Shown in pieces: positions 36,208 to 46,140 of a DNA stretch of 64,000 bases. A program made the translations under genes and the position numbers. The stretch's first letter is position 1. Each line of letters opens with the position of its first letter. Under the pieces are notes generated by a model. The model was not told the origin of the DNA, did no database searches, and saw nothing but the letters and a program-made list of their open reading frames with translations. Origin of the DNA: Vibrio hyugaensis (lineage in GTDB: Bacteria > Pseudomonadota > Gammaproteobacteria > Enterobacterales > Vibrionaceae); NCBI RefSeq assembly GCF_002906655.1, contig NZ_CP025794.1, positions 310,001 to 374,000 of the forward strand, written 5' to 3'.

Positions 36208-37350
36208 ATGCCTCATTCTGTAGAAAAGAAAGCTGAGATAGGTGGCGCAGGTCTACGCGGTCAAAGCGCTGGAAGCACAGCTTTATGTACTGTCGGTAAA
36301 ACGGGGACGGGTCTAACGTATCGTGGTTACGATATTACGGACTTAGCAAATCATGCTCAATTTGAAGAAGTGGCGCATTTGCTGTTACGCGGTCACTTAC
36401 CTAATCAACAAGAGCTAGACGCCTACAAGACACATCTATTGAGCCTGCGTGGCTTACCAGCGGAGCTTAAGCAAGCGTTAGAGCTGATTCCTGCTGATGC
36501 ACATCCGATGGATGTCATGCGCACAGGTTGCTCTATGCTAGGTAACTTAGAGCAAGAAATGGACTTTGAGCAACAGCTGCATGCTACTGAGCGAATGCTG
36601 GCGCTTTTTCCTGCCATCATCTGTTACTGGTATCGATTCAGCCACGATGGCGTGCGAATCAAAACGCACGATAACAGCGAAGACTGCATTGGCGGCTACT
36701 TCCTAAAACTGCTTACCGATAAAGCACCAAGTGAAACGCACAAAAAGGTGATGCACTGTTCTTTGATTCTTTATGCAGAGCATGAGTTTAATGCCTCAAC
36801 ATTTGCGGCGCGTGTGTGTGCTTCTACGCTTTCTGATCTTCATTCTTGTATCACAGCTGCTATCGGCACGCTGCGAGGTCCACTTCATGGCGGTGCAAAC
36901 GAAGCGGCGATGGAGATGATTCAAGATTGGCAAACGCCAGATGAGGCAGAAGCCAATATTCTGCAAATGCTAGAGAACAAAGACAAAATCATGGGCTTTG
37001 GTCATGCGATCTACCGCGAAAGTGACCCTCGCAATGCGCTGATCAAGCGTTGGTCAGAAGCGTTATCGAAAGAGGTGGGGGGGACACATCTTTACGCTGT
37101 CTCTGAGCGTGTGGAATCCGTCATGAAGCGCGAGAAAGGTCTGTTTTGTAATGCCGACTTTTTCCATGCTTCGGCTTACCACTTCATGGATATTCCAACC
37201 AAATTGTTTACACCAATCTTTGTGATGAGCCGACTGACAGGTTGGGCGGCGCATGTGTATGAACAACGTGCGAACAACCGAATCATTCGCCCAAGTGCGG
37301 ATTATACCGGACCGGATCATCAAGACTGGGTGCCAATCGAACAACGCTAG
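36208..37350 (+). CDS. prpC: 2-methylcitrate synthase
   Basis: A 380-residue type II citrate synthase-like enzyme that condenses propionyl-CoA with oxaloacetate. Landmarks are TGLTYRGYDITDLA near the N-terminus, GPLHGGANEAAMEMI with a catalytic His, and MGFGHAIYRESDPR with the second catalytic His. A strong AAGGAG ribosome binding site lies 7 bases upstream. Context (prpB, acnD, prpF, prpE) separates it from housekeeping citrate synthase. Confidence 0.96.
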   Translation: MPHSVEKKAEIGGAGLRGQSAGSTALCTVGKTGTGLTYRGYDITDLANHAQFEEVAHLLLRGHLPNQQELDAYKTHLLSLRGLPAELKQALELIPADAHPMDVMRTGCSMLGNLEQEMDFEQQLHATERMLALFPAIICYWYRFSHDGVRIKTHDNSEDCIGGYFLKLLTDKAPSETHKKVMHCSLILYAEHEFNASTFAARVCASTLSDLHSCITAAIGTLRGPLHGGANEAAMEMIQDWQTPDEAEANILQMLENKDKIMGFGHAIYRESDPRNALIKRWSEALSKEVGGTHLYAVSERVESVMKREKGLFCNADFFHASAYHFMDIPTKLFTPIFVMSRLTGWAAHVYEQRANNRIIRPSADYTGPDHQDWVPIEQR

Positions 37351-37355
37351 CGCGT

Positions 37356-37402
37356 GACGCCTCTTTGTGGGTTCCGCCTTGATGGCATTCACAAGGGGCG
37401 TC
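37356..37402 (+). repeat. Long imperfect hairpin between prpC and acnD
   Basis: GACGCCTCTTTGTG (37356-37369) pairs with CACAAGGGGCGTC (37390-37402), with one bulge and a 20-base loop, directly after the prpC stop. A short TCTTTC follows. This is more likely an mRNA-stabilising or attenuating structure inside the operon than a full terminator. Confidence 0.5.
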
Positions 37403-37482
37403 TCTTTCACCGCGAATCCATTTCAAAAACAGTATCGCGGTGCGTTCAGGCACAAGATGTACACTAAAGCGGAAGCAAGCCC

Positions 37483-40104
37483 ATGAGCATCACCACAAAT
37501 ATAAATACTCAATATCGTAAGCCGCTCCCGGGAACTCAACTCGATTATTTTGATACCCGAGAAGCGGTCAACGATATTTCTCCTAGAGCCTATGAAAAGC
37601 TCCCATACACCTCACGCGTTTTAGCAGAGCAGTTGGTTCGTCGCTGCGATCCAAGTACGCTCACTGATAGCTTAAAACAGTTGATTGAACGCAAGCGTGA
37701 CCTTGATTTTCCTTGGTATCCGGCGCGCGTGGTTTGCCATGACATCCTTGGACAAACCGCATTAGTCGACCTCGCTGGTCTGCGTGATGCGATTGCCGAA
37801 CAAGGCGGTGACCCAGCGAAAGTAAACCCGGTGGTTGAAACGCAATTGATCGTTGACCATTCACTGGCGGTTGAACACGCAGGCTTTGACCCAGACGCGT
37901 TTGAGAAAAATCGTGCGATAGAAGAGCGTAGAAACGAAGACCGATTCCATTTTATTGAATGGTGTAAAACGGCGTTTGAGAACGTCAGCGTCATTCCTGC
38001 GGGTAACGGCATCATGCACCAAATTAACTTGGAGAAGATGTCTCCGGTTGTGCAAGCCAAGCAAGGCATTGCTTACCCAGATACCTGTGTCGGCACGGAC
38101 AGTCACACACCTCACGTTGATTCTCTTGGCGTTATTGCGATTGGGGTCGGCGGTTTGGAGGCGGAGACGGTTATGCTTGGTCGCCCGTCGATGATGCGTC
38201 TGCCAGACATTGTTGGTGTGAAGCTTACTGGTAAGCGTCAACCGGGTATTACTGCCACCGATATCGTGTTGGCAATTACCGAGTTTCTGCGAAATGAACG
38301 CGTGGTTTCATCTTATCTCGAATTCTTTGGTGAAGGGGCGCGAGACCTAACCATTGGCGACCGCGCGACCATCTCAAACATGACGCCAGAATATGGTGCA
38401 ACCGCTGGGATGTTCTACATTGATGAGCAGACCATTAATTACCTCAAACTGACGGGGCGCGATGATCAACAGGTCGACTTGGTCGAGAAGTACGCCAAGC
38501 AAACAGGTCTATGGGCAGATGATTTAGACACTGCTGTTTACGAACGCGTACTTGAGTTCGATTTGTCCAAAGTCGGCCGCAATCTCGCTGGTCCATCTAA
38601 TCCCCATCGTCGTTTACCTACCTCAGAACTTGCTGAGCGTGGTGTTTCTGGCGAATGGCAAGAGAAAGAAGGCGAACTTCCAGATGGCGCGGTGATCATC
38701 GCGGCGATTACTTCTTGTACCAACACCAGTAACCCAAGAAATGTTGTCGCAGCGGGTCTGGTCGCTAAGAAAGCGAATGAGCTTGGGTTGGTGCGCAAAC
38801 CTTGGGTGAAGTCTTCATTTGCACCGGGTTCTAAAGTGGCTCGACTCTACCTTGAAGAATCTGGCTTACTCCCTGAACTAGAAAAGCTTGGTTTTGGTAT
38901 CGTGGCTTATGCGTGTACAACCTGTAACGGTATGAGTGGTGCACTTGACCCGAAAATCCAACAAGAAATCATCGACCGAGATCTGTATTCAACGGCGGTA
39001 CTTTCTGGGAATCGCAACTTTGATGGTCGAATTCATCCTTATGCAAAACAAGCATTCTTAGCATCGCCACCTTTGGTCGTTGCTTACGCGTTAGCCGGTA
39101 CGATTCGTTTTGATATCGAACGTGACTCTTTAGGAACAGACAAAGACGGCAAGCCGGTTTATCTCAACGACTTGTGGCCAACGGATGAAGAAATTGATGC
39201 TGTGGTGGGTGAGTACGTTAAGCCTGAGCAATTTAATCAAGTCTACATTCAAATGTTCAAACTGAATGATGAGGCTCGTAACCCAAATCCGCTCTACGAT
39301 TGGCGCCCGATGAGTACGTATATCCGAAGACCTCCTTACTGGAAAAAAGAGGGGCAAAAAGAGGGGGATGGCGCTTTGGCGGGTGAGCGAACTCTGTCTT
39401 CAATGCGTCCTCTCGCCGTTCTAGGCGATAACATTACTACCGACCATTTGTCGCCATCGAACGCAATTTTGGCAAGCAGCGCCGCAGGTGAGTACCTTGC
39501 GAGGATGGGCGTGCCAGAAGAAGACTTTAACTCATACGCGACTCACCGAGGCGATCACTTAACGGCGCAGCGCGCCACTTTTGCTAACCCGAAACTGTTC
39601 AACGAAATGGTCAAGGAAAATGGCGAAGTAGTGCAAGGATCGCTGGCGAGAGTCGAACCTGAAGGCAAAGTGACACGCATGTGGGAAGCGATTGAGACTT
39701 ACATGAATCGCAAGCAGCCGCTTATCGTGGTCGCAGGTGCGGATTATGGCCAAGGTTCGTCGCGAGATTGGGCGGCGAAAGGCGTTCGCTTGGCGGGTGT
39801 AGAAGCCATTGTCGCAGAAGGTTTTGAGCGTATTCACCGTACCAACTTAGTTGGGATGGGCGTACTTCCTCTGCAATTTAAAGAAGGCGTGAACCGAAAT
39901 ACGCTCGAATTAGATGGCACTGAGCTTTATGACGTTATCGGCGATATCACTCCAGGTGCTGATTTGGCGTTGGTGATTACTCGTGCAAATGGCGACAAGG
40001 TTGATGTGCCGGTGACTTGTCGACTCGATACCGAAGATGAAGTTCACGTGTACAAAGCGGGCGGTGTGTTACAGCGCTTTGCTCAAGATTTCCTCTCGCA
40101 ATAG
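37483..40104 (+). CDS. acnD: Fe/S-dependent 2-methylcitrate dehydratase AcnD
   Basis: An 873-residue aconitase-family enzyme that dehydrates 2-methylcitrate to 2-methylaconitate. The 4Fe-4S ligands are visible in AAITSCTNTSNP and in YACTTCNGMSG. The C-terminal swivel domain has ADYGQGSSRDWAAKG. The AcnD form makes an isomer of 2-methylaconitate that needs PrpF, and prpF follows by 23 bases, which confirms AcnD rather than housekeeping AcnA. Confidence 0.96.
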   Translation: MSITTNINTQYRKPLPGTQLDYFDTREAVNDISPRAYEKLPYTSRVLAEQLVRRCDPSTLTDSLKQLIERKRDLDFPWYPARVVCHDILGQTALVDLAGLRDAIAEQGGDPAKVNPVVETQLIVDHSLAVEHAGFDPDAFEKNRAIEERRNEDRFHFIEWCKTAFENVSVIPAGNGIMHQINLEKMSPVVQAKQGIAYPDTCVGTDSHTPHVDSLGVIAIGVGGLEAETVMLGRPSMMRLPDIVGVKLTGKRQPGITATDIVLAITEFLRNERVVSSYLEFFGEGARDLTIGDRATISNMTPEYGATAGMFYIDEQTINYLKLTGRDDQQVDLVEKYAKQTGLWADDLDTAVYERVLEFDLSKVGRNLAGPSNPHRRLPTSELAERGVSGEWQEKEGELPDGAVIIAAITSCTNTSNPRNVVAAGLVAKKANELGLVRKPWVKSSFAPGSKVARLYLEESGLLPELEKLGFGIVAYACTTCNGMSGALDPKIQQEIIDRDLYSTAVLSGNRNFDGRIHPYAKQAFLASPPLVVAYALAGTIRFDIERDSLGTDKDGKPVYLNDLWPTDEEIDAVVGEYVKPEQFNQVYIQMFKLNDEARNPNPLYDWRPMSTYIRRPPYWKKEGQKEGDGALAGERTLSSMRPLAVLGDNITTDHLSPSNAILASSAAGEYLARMGVPEEDFNSYATHRGDHLTAQRATFANPKLFNEMVKENGEVVQGSLARVEPEGKVTRMWEAIETYMNRKQPLIVVAGADYGQGSSRDWAAKGVRLAGVEAIVAEGFERIHRTNLVGMGVLPLQFKEGVNRNTLELDGTELYDVIGDITPGADLALVITRANGDKVDVPVTCRLDTEDEVHVYKAGGVLQRFAQDFLSQ

Positions 40105-40127
40105 ATAGCGCAATAACGGAGCAAGAT

Positions 40128-41315
40128 ATGGATAGCAAGATGCAAAGCCAAATCAAAGTCCCGGCGACTTACATGCGCGGCGGTACGAGCAAAGGTGTGT
40201 TCTTCAACCTTGAAGACTTGCCACAAACAGCGCAAGTTGCAGGCGAGGCAAGAGACAAACTGCTACTTCGTGTGATTGGTAGCCCAGACCCGTATGCCAA
40301 ACAAATTGATGGCATGGGCGGCGCGACTTCCAGCACCAGTAAAACCGTGATTGTGTCGCGCAGTCAGCGAGCCGATCACGACGTTGATTACCTGTTCGGG
40401 CAAGTATCGATAGATAAGCCGTTTGTCGATTGGAGTGGTAACTGTGGCAACCTTTCTGCTGCAGTCGGTCCCTTTGCCATTCATGCAGGGGTGATCGACG
40501 AAGATCGTATTCCTCAAAACGGCATCGTTACCGTACGTGTATGGCAAGTAAATATTGGCAAAACCATATTGATTCATGTGCCAATCGTAAATGGTTTCGT
40601 TCAAGAAACAGGCGAGTTTGAGCTTGATGGTGTGACGTTCCCAGCGGCAGAAATCCAAGTTGATTTTGTCGACCCTGCTGATGGCGAAGGCAGCATGTTT
40701 CCAACCGGCAATCTAGTAGATGATTTGGTCGTGCCGGATGTTGGGACGTTCAACGCCACCTTCATCAACGCAGGCATACCGACGATCTTCATAGATGCAG
40801 AAGCGCTGGGTTACCAAGGCACCGAGCTTCAAGATGACATCAATAACGATGAATCTGCGCTTGCAAGGTTCGAGTCTATTCGTGCTCATGGCGCGTTAAA
40901 AATGGGGCTTATTGATTCGCTCGAAGAGGCTCAAACAACTCAACACACGCCTAAGATTGCGTTTGTTTCCCAGCCTAAATCCTATTTATCGTCGAGTGGT
41001 AAAGCCGTAGATGCAGGTGAGGTCGATATTCTCGTCCGAGCTTTATCTATGGGCAAACTTCACCACGCTATGATGGGAACCGCAGCGGTCGCTATTGCCT
41101 CGGCGGCATGCGTTCCGGGTACTCTAGTCAATTTGGCGGCTGGTGGCGGAGAGAAAGAATCAGTGACGTTTGGGCATCCATCAGGAACGCTTAAGGTGGG
41201 GGCAAAAGCCAAACAAACAGAACAAGGTTGGGTGGTTGAGAAGGCCATCATGAGCCGCAGCGCGAGAATACTGATGGAGGGCTATGTGCGTGTTCCCTCC
41301 AATGTCTTTGAATAG
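40128..41315 (+). CDS. prpF: 2-methylaconitate cis-trans isomerase PrpF
   Basis: A 395-residue protein of the diaminopimelate-epimerase-like fold. It converts the AcnD product to the cis isomer used by the next hydratase. It begins with the family motif PATYMRGGTSKGVFF and contains the WSGNCGNLSAAVGPFA active-site loop with Cys. It is coupled to acnD (23-base gap). The gap to prpE contains repeat element 3. Confidence 0.96.
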   Translation: MDSKMQSQIKVPATYMRGGTSKGVFFNLEDLPQTAQVAGEARDKLLLRVIGSPDPYAKQIDGMGGATSSTSKTVIVSRSQRADHDVDYLFGQVSIDKPFVDWSGNCGNLSAAVGPFAIHAGVIDEDRIPQNGIVTVRVWQVNIGKTILIHVPIVNGFVQETGEFELDGVTFPAAEIQVDFVDPADGEGSMFPTGNLVDDLVVPDVGTFNATFINAGIPTIFIDAEALGYQGTELQDDINNDESALARFESIRAHGALKMGLIDSLEEAQTTQHTPKIAFVSQPKSYLSSSGKAVDAGEVDILVRALSMGKLHHAMMGTAAVAIASAACVPGTLVNLAAGGGEKESVTFGHPSGTLKVGAKAKQTEQGWVVEKAIMSRSARILMEGYVRVPSNVFE

Positions 41316-41336
41316 CACAATTGCATGGTAGAAATA

Positions 41337-41522
41337 CTTATACCAACCACATCAATTATTTGATCATTCTTGCTTGTTAAAACCGCTGATAACTTCGTTA
41401 AACCTATTTCTTAGTTAAAGAAGGTGTAGGTAGAACAACTAGCTAGCTGCAATCTTTGCCTTGTTCTAAGCGGTTTTACCTACGCAATCTTCTGAACATC
41501 TAATTAATGCGATTGGTATTAA
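41337..41522. mobile_element. Miniature inverted-repeat element 3 (about 186 bp) between prpF and prpE
   Basis: The left end (from 41339) is TATACCAACCACATCAATTA. The right end complemented reads AATACCAATCGCATTAATTA, 16 of 20 positions shared. Inner arms AAAACCGCT and AGCGGTTTT are also inverted. The end sequence TACCAATCGCATTAAT is a Vibrio intergenic repeat type that I recall as common, and it differs from elements 1 and 2. No coding capacity. Confidence 0.75.
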
Positions 41523-41555
41523 AAAGCAATGTCAGGACATACTGGAGGAAGCAAT

Positions 41556-43436
41556 ATGTCTGCATATCAAAAAGAATACCTTTGGGCACAAAATGAACCG
41601 GAAAACTTTTGGCGTGCTCAAGCTGAAAACATCGATTGGTTTGAAGCGCCAAACACCATCTTACAAGCTGACGAACATGGGATTGAACGTTGGTTTCCTG
41701 ACGGCGTATTGAACACGTCATGGCTCGCGTTGGATTACCATTGTGAGCAAGGGAGAGGCGATAAAACCGCCCTGATTTATGATTCGCCAGTGACGGGGCA
41801 AAAACAAACTTACAGCTATCAAGCTTTGCGTGACCAAGTGGCAAAGATCGCGGGTATGCTTTCCAACCAAGGTGTAACTAAAGGCGATCGTGTGGTCATC
41901 TACATGCCTATGATCCCAGAAGCGGCAATGGCGATGTTAGCGTGTGCTCGATTGGGCGCGATTCATTCGGTGGTGTTTGGCGGTTTTGCTCCGAATGAGC
42001 TTGCCGTTCGAATTGAAGACGCGGAACCCAAAGTCATCATGACGGCGTCTTGTGGCATCGAAATCAATAAGGTGATCCCGTACAAACCCATGGTTGATAA
42101 AGCCATTATGGACAGTCGTTGGAAGCCAGAGAAAGTTATTGTTCTTCAGCGCCCGCAGTGCGAAGTGGAGCTTAATCTTGAGCGTGAATTAGATTGGCAG
42201 CAAGAATACGCGCAAGCTTTGCCTCATGCGTGTGTCCCTGTGCTAGCGACAGATCCTCTTTATATTCTGTATACCTCTGGCACAACAGGGAAACCAAAAG
42301 GTGTGGTGCGTGACAATGGTGGTCATGCCGTGGCGATGAAATATTCGATGACGTCGATTTATAACATTCCCCAAGATGGCGTGTTCTGGGCTGCATCGGA
42401 TGTAGGGTGGGTCGTTGGTCACTCTTATATTGTGTACGCGCCGCTTATTCATGGCTGTACAACAATTCTATTCGAAGGCAAACCGGTGAGAACTCCAGAC
42501 CCAGGTGCATTCTGGCGTGTTTGTGATGAATACAAAGTGGACGTGCTTTTCTCCGCGCCAACCGCTTTCCGTGCAATTAAGAAAGAAGACCCAGAAGGCG
42601 AGTTCATTAAGCAATACGACTTGTCCAACCTCGACTCAATCTTTATGGCAGGCGAACGCCTTGACCCACCAACGCTAGAATGGGTCGAAAGCAAAGCAGA
42701 TAAGCCGGTCATTGACCACTGGTGGCAAACAGAGACTGGATGGGCGATCGCGGGCAATCCGACCGGTATCGAGATGATGCCAATTAAAGCGGGGTCTGCT
42801 ACTAAGCCGATACCTGGTTATCAGGTCGAAATTCTAAACGAAATAGGCATGCCAGTAGGCGCAAATCAGCAAGGTTTTGTGGCTTTGAAGCGCCCATTAC
42901 CACCAAGCTGTCTACCGACTGTCTGGCGCAACCATGATCGCTTTGAAACAGGTTATCTAAGTCAATTTCCGGGTTACTACGTATCGGGAGATGGCGGTTA
43001 CCTAGATGAAGAGGGTTACCTGTTTATCATGGGTCGTATTGATGACGTAATTAACGTCGCAGGTCACCGTCTGTCTACCGGCGAGATGGAAGAAATCGTT
43101 GGTGGTCACCCAGCGATTGCAGAATGCGCGGTAGTTGGTATCCACGATGAGTTAAAGGGGCAGCTACCACTTGGGTTCGTGGTTCTTAAAGATGGTGTGA
43201 AGATTGATGATCTAACGCTAGAAGGTGAGTTGGTGGGTAAAGTGCGCAACGAGATTGGCGCAGTAGCGTGCTTTAAACATGCGCTGGTTGTTGACCGTTT
43301 GCCAAAGACCCGCTCAGGTAAAATTTTGCGAAGAACCATTCGTCAAATAGCCGATGGCGAGCAATACGTGGTGCCATCAACCATTGATGACCCTTCCAGT
43401 CTAGGCGAAATCGAACGAGTGCTTAAGCGCGGCTAG
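41556..43436 (+). CDS. prpE: Propionate--CoA ligase
   Basis: A 626-residue acyl-CoA synthetase of the ANL superfamily that activates propionate to propionyl-CoA via propionyl-AMP. The P-loop is YTSGTTGKPKGVVRD and the adenylation motif is GDGGYLDEEGYLFIMGR. The catalytic lysine lies in KTRSGKILRR near the C-terminus and is a likely acetylation site. The start at 41556 is preferred over 41529 because GGAGGAAG lies just before it and the first nine codons of the longer form overlap that site. Operon position makes propionate more likely than acetate as substrate. Confidence 0.93.
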   Translation: MSAYQKEYLWAQNEPENFWRAQAENIDWFEAPNTILQADEHGIERWFPDGVLNTSWLALDYHCEQGRGDKTALIYDSPVTGQKQTYSYQALRDQVAKIAGMLSNQGVTKGDRVVIYMPMIPEAAMAMLACARLGAIHSVVFGGFAPNELAVRIEDAEPKVIMTASCGIEINKVIPYKPMVDKAIMDSRWKPEKVIVLQRPQCEVELNLERELDWQQEYAQALPHACVPVLATDPLYILYTSGTTGKPKGVVRDNGGHAVAMKYSMTSIYNIPQDGVFWAASDVGWVVGHSYIVYAPLIHGCTTILFEGKPVRTPDPGAFWRVCDEYKVDVLFSAPTAFRAIKKEDPEGEFIKQYDLSNLDSIFMAGERLDPPTLEWVESKADKPVIDHWWQTETGWAIAGNPTGIEMMPIKAGSATKPIPGYQVEILNEIGMPVGANQQGFVALKRPLPPSCLPTVWRNHDRFETGYLSQFPGYYVSGDGGYLDEEGYLFIMGRIDDVINVAGHRLSTGEMEEIVGGHPAIAECAVVGIHDELKGQLPLGFVVLKDGVKIDDLTLEGELVGKVRNEIGAVACFKHALVVDRLPKTRSGKILRRTIRQIADGEQYVVPSTIDDPSSLGEIERVLKRG

Positions 43437-43497
43437 TTAAGTACGATCTTAATTAAGTGCGCCCTTAGGTTACCTAGGAGCAAGCACAAACACTAGA

Positions 43498-43526
43498 GCC
43501 TCTTGCTTTGTTGGCAAGAGGCTTTT
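43498..43526 (+). terminator. Terminator of the prp operon
   Basis: Perfect 9-bp stem GCCTCTTGC / GCAAGAGGC with a 7-base loop and four T, about 60 bases after the prpE stop. Confidence 0.85.
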
Positions 43527-43596
43527 GCATTCCTGCTTGCCTAAATGCATGTTTAAACACACACTATATGGATTCCTGTTTTTGGCTTCTTTTCCT

Positions 43597-44079
43597 ATGT
43601 CTACTTTTGTAATCAAACCAGCGCTTTTTGATGATCTTGAACAACTCAATGATTTGATGTTCGAGCTGCATGATGAGCACCATATCCAATCCCCAGAGCT
43701 GTTTAAAACCGCAGAAGAAATCGAACAAGAAAAGAGCATTGCTCGTTATCTCGATAATCCTGAATGTTTGGTGTATGTCGCTAGAGTAGAGGATGAGATC
43801 ATCGGCTTTGTGTCAGGGCACTTCTGCGAGCTTATTTCTACGGTTAGTAAGCCAGTCATGATGGGAAGCGTTGATGAGCTCTACGTTTTACCCAAGTATC
43901 GCAAGCAAGGTACCGCAAAGGCTTTGATTGAAAAGATAGAGGCGACATTCGTTGATTACGGAGTGAAACAGATGTTTGTTGAGGTTTGGGACTTCAATCA
44001 AACCGCGATTGCTCTCTATGAGAACCAAGGTTTTGGGCATCATATTCATTGGTTAAGAAAGTCGTTGTCTGAACGTTAA
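43597..44079 (+). CDS. GNAT-family N-acetyltransferase
   Basis: A 160-residue acetyl-CoA-dependent acyltransferase. The acetyl-CoA-binding motif A is DELYVLPKYRKQGTAKALIEKIE, with motif B NQTAIALYENQGFGHH. I chose the ATG at 43597 (MSTFVIKPALFDDL), because the GNAT fold begins there and the longer frame back to 43525 runs into the prp terminator. There is no clear ribosome binding site. Its substrate is unknown. Position after prpE invites the idea of a protein acetyltransferase acting on PrpE, but it is separated by a terminator and its size fits small-molecule enzymes equally well. Confidence 0.85.
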   Translation: MSTFVIKPALFDDLEQLNDLMFELHDEHHIQSPELFKTAEEIEQEKSIARYLDNPECLVYVARVEDEIIGFVSGHFCELISTVSKPVMMGSVDELYVLPKYRKQGTAKALIEKIEATFVDYGVKQMFVEVWDFNQTAIALYENQGFGHHIHWLRKSLSER

Positions 44080-44279
44080 TTAATGCGTAGCTAAGACGGT
44101 AACTTAGTGACTTATGTAATCTGATGATGCAAAAGTTGAGTCTAGTAGTCAGTATTTGCTATTAGTCTCGTCGCAATGTTCGGCGACTCATTCTCATCCA
44201 AATTGGTGATGTTGTTTTTGTTTGCTTGTTTTGTAAGTGGCACATGAATAGTGCCTCATAAAACAAGAGGAAAATAACA

Positions 44280-45833
44280 TTGAATCTATCAAAAACCTTA
44301 CTTGCAACGGCGTTATTGCCAATGTTGGCAAGTGCAGATCAAGTCACGCAGACACAAAACAATGAAATTCAGCCGGATATCGTGGGTGGTATCACGGCAA
44401 ACCCCAATGACTGGAAATTTTATACGCAGATAGTCAGCCGCAATGGTAATCGTTCTTTTTGCGGGGCGAGTTATATTGGGGATGGTTTCGTACTTACTGC
44501 TGCTCACTGTGTTGACGGTGACACACCAAATCAAATAGCGGTAAAAATTGGTGGTGTGATTTATAACGGCACTGATGGTGTACGCTCTAACGTTAGCCAG
44601 ATCTATATTCATCCTTCTTATAATGCTTCTACGCTTTCAAATGACATAGCATTGCTTAAGCTCACTTCGATCCCTCAAGGTGTCGCGAAAGTGGATATCG
44701 CAGCAGGCAGTGTCTCGCAATATGCAGGCGTAGGTGATTGGTTAACCGTTGCCGGCCTGGGCCGAACTTCGGAGGGGGGCAGTTCGCCAATCGCTCTGCA
44801 AGAAGTGGATGTTCCTCTGGTCTCTGATGCGACTTGTCGACAAGCTGGCGGTAATTACACCACGGTTGGCTCAGTATCATTCTGTGCGGGTGTGCCGCAA
44901 GGTGGCATTGACTCTTGTCAAGGAGATAGCGGGGGTCCCATCGTCGTTAATAATAACGGTCTCGTCACTCAGCTAGGTATCGTCAGTTGGGGTATAGGTT
45001 GTGCCCGACCGGGTAAGTACGGTGTGTATAGCGACATTGCGGCGTTGCGCAGTTTTGTTGATGGCGTCGTAGGTACGACAACGCCTCCGACAGATAATGT
45101 TTCTGTTGGTTACACCGCAAATCAGACTTTGATTTCTTTTAAAGTGGGCGAGCTGAAGCAACACAGTTTCAGTATTCAAAATCTCGGTAATGTTGCGTTT
45201 ACTGTAGAAAATGTGGGGCTTCAAAGTTCTGGCGTCACGAAATCTGCGATGATCACCAGAGACCAATGTGCACAATCGACGCTCAATGTAGGAAGTTCGT
45301 GTCGTGTCGATGTGGAATTTGGTGCGTTTCAAGCCGGTGATGCGAGAGTCGCTTTGGCTTTTGGCATTGATAAAACCAGTACTACATACCAAGCAATGGC
45401 TACAGCTTCCGCCACTAGCACAACGACACCGCCATCAGGTAGTTGTGAAAGTGAATGGCAAGCGAGTGGCGTATACAACACGGGTGAAACTGTTTCTTGG
45501 GCTGGTCAATTATGGCAAGCGCAATGGTGGACTCAAGGCGATAACCCTTCCGACTCGGGTCCTTGGGGAGTGTGGCAGTCAATTGGCAGCTCAGATTGTT
45601 CTGGGACTAATCCTCCTGTAGAGCCACCGACAGAGCCAACACCACCAACGCCGCCATCTTCAGGTGATGCTTACCAAGCGGGTACGAATTATTCTGCAGG
45701 GGACGTGGTGACGAATAACGGTGCAAGTTACCAATGTAAGCCTTGGCCAAACAGTTTTTGGTGTGGTTCGATTCCGAGTGCATATGAGCCGGGTGTGGGA
45801 TCAGCTTGGACAGATGCATGGTTAAAGCTGTAA
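44280..45833 (+). CDS. Secreted trypsin-like serine protease with two chitin-binding-like modules
   Basis: A 517-residue exported protein. The start is TTG at 44280 with AAGAGG 10 bases upstream. The signal peptide is LSKTLLATALLPMLASA. The S1 protease domain (about residues 34-265) begins at IVGG and has the full triad: His in LTAAHC, Asp in NDIALLKL, Ser in GDSGGP. A beta domain follows (about 275-375, SFKVGELKQHSFSIQNLG). Then come two small aromatic-rich carbohydrate-binding modules of the chitinase type (about 390-440, WQASGVYNTGETVSWAGQLW; and 462-515, YQAGTNYSAGDVVTNNGASY) joined by a Pro/Thr linker. Resemblance to the Vibrio Ves proteases suggests type II secretion; chitin targeting is inferred. 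Confidence 0.9.
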   Translation: MNLSKTLLATALLPMLASADQVTQTQNNEIQPDIVGGITANPNDWKFYTQIVSRNGNRSFCGASYIGDGFVLTAAHCVDGDTPNQIAVKIGGVIYNGTDGVRSNVSQIYIHPSYNASTLSNDIALLKLTSIPQGVAKVDIAAGSVSQYAGVGDWLTVAGLGRTSEGGSSPIALQEVDVPLVSDATCRQAGGNYTTVGSVSFCAGVPQGGIDSCQGDSGGPIVVNNNGLVTQLGIVSWGIGCARPGKYGVYSDIAALRSFVDGVVGTTTPPTDNVSVGYTANQTLISFKVGELKQHSFSIQNLGNVAFTVENVGLQSSGVTKSAMITRDQCAQSTLNVGSSCRVDVEFGAFQAGDARVALAFGIDKTSTTYQAMATASATSTTTPPSGSCESEWQASGVYNTGETVSWAGQLWQAQWWTQGDNPSDSGPWGVWQSIGSSDCSGTNPPVEPPTEPTPPTPPSSGDAYQAGTNYSAGDVVTNNGASYQCKPWPNSFWCGSIPSAYEPGVGSAWTDAWLKL

Positions 45834-45850
45834 AAGCATAAGTGAACCAT

Positions 45851-45890
45851 AAAGAGAGTTTATTTGTTATCGACAATAAGCTCTCTTTCT
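45851..45890 (+). terminator. Terminator after the protease gene
   Basis: Stem AAAGAGAG / CTCTCTTT extended inward by TTATTTGT / ACAATAA, followed by CTTGTTTC. The rest of the 307-base gap to 46141 is AT-rich, and I recognise no element in it. Confidence 0.75.
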
Positions 45891-46140
45891 TGTTTCAATT
45901 CTGAGAAGGCGTAAAATCCACGTAAATTCCTCTGACGTTAACTTAATATAACTGGCAAAATCGCTGCCAATATTTCGAGTTATGTCTGATTTTTGTCAGA
46001 ACTATTTTGAAGAGTGTCGCAAAGCGTTTTTTGACATGTGTGCTAAATGTACAACTGGTTACTTAATTTATGTCGAAAAATATTGGTAATCCTGCCATCA
46101 TAGCTAGGTGATTCTTCTTTTTTGTTAAAGGTCGTATTTT

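Noticed and set aside
43441..43597. GNAT gene as the last member of the prp operon
   Set aside because: A clear terminator lies between prpE and the GNAT start, so co-transcription is not supported.
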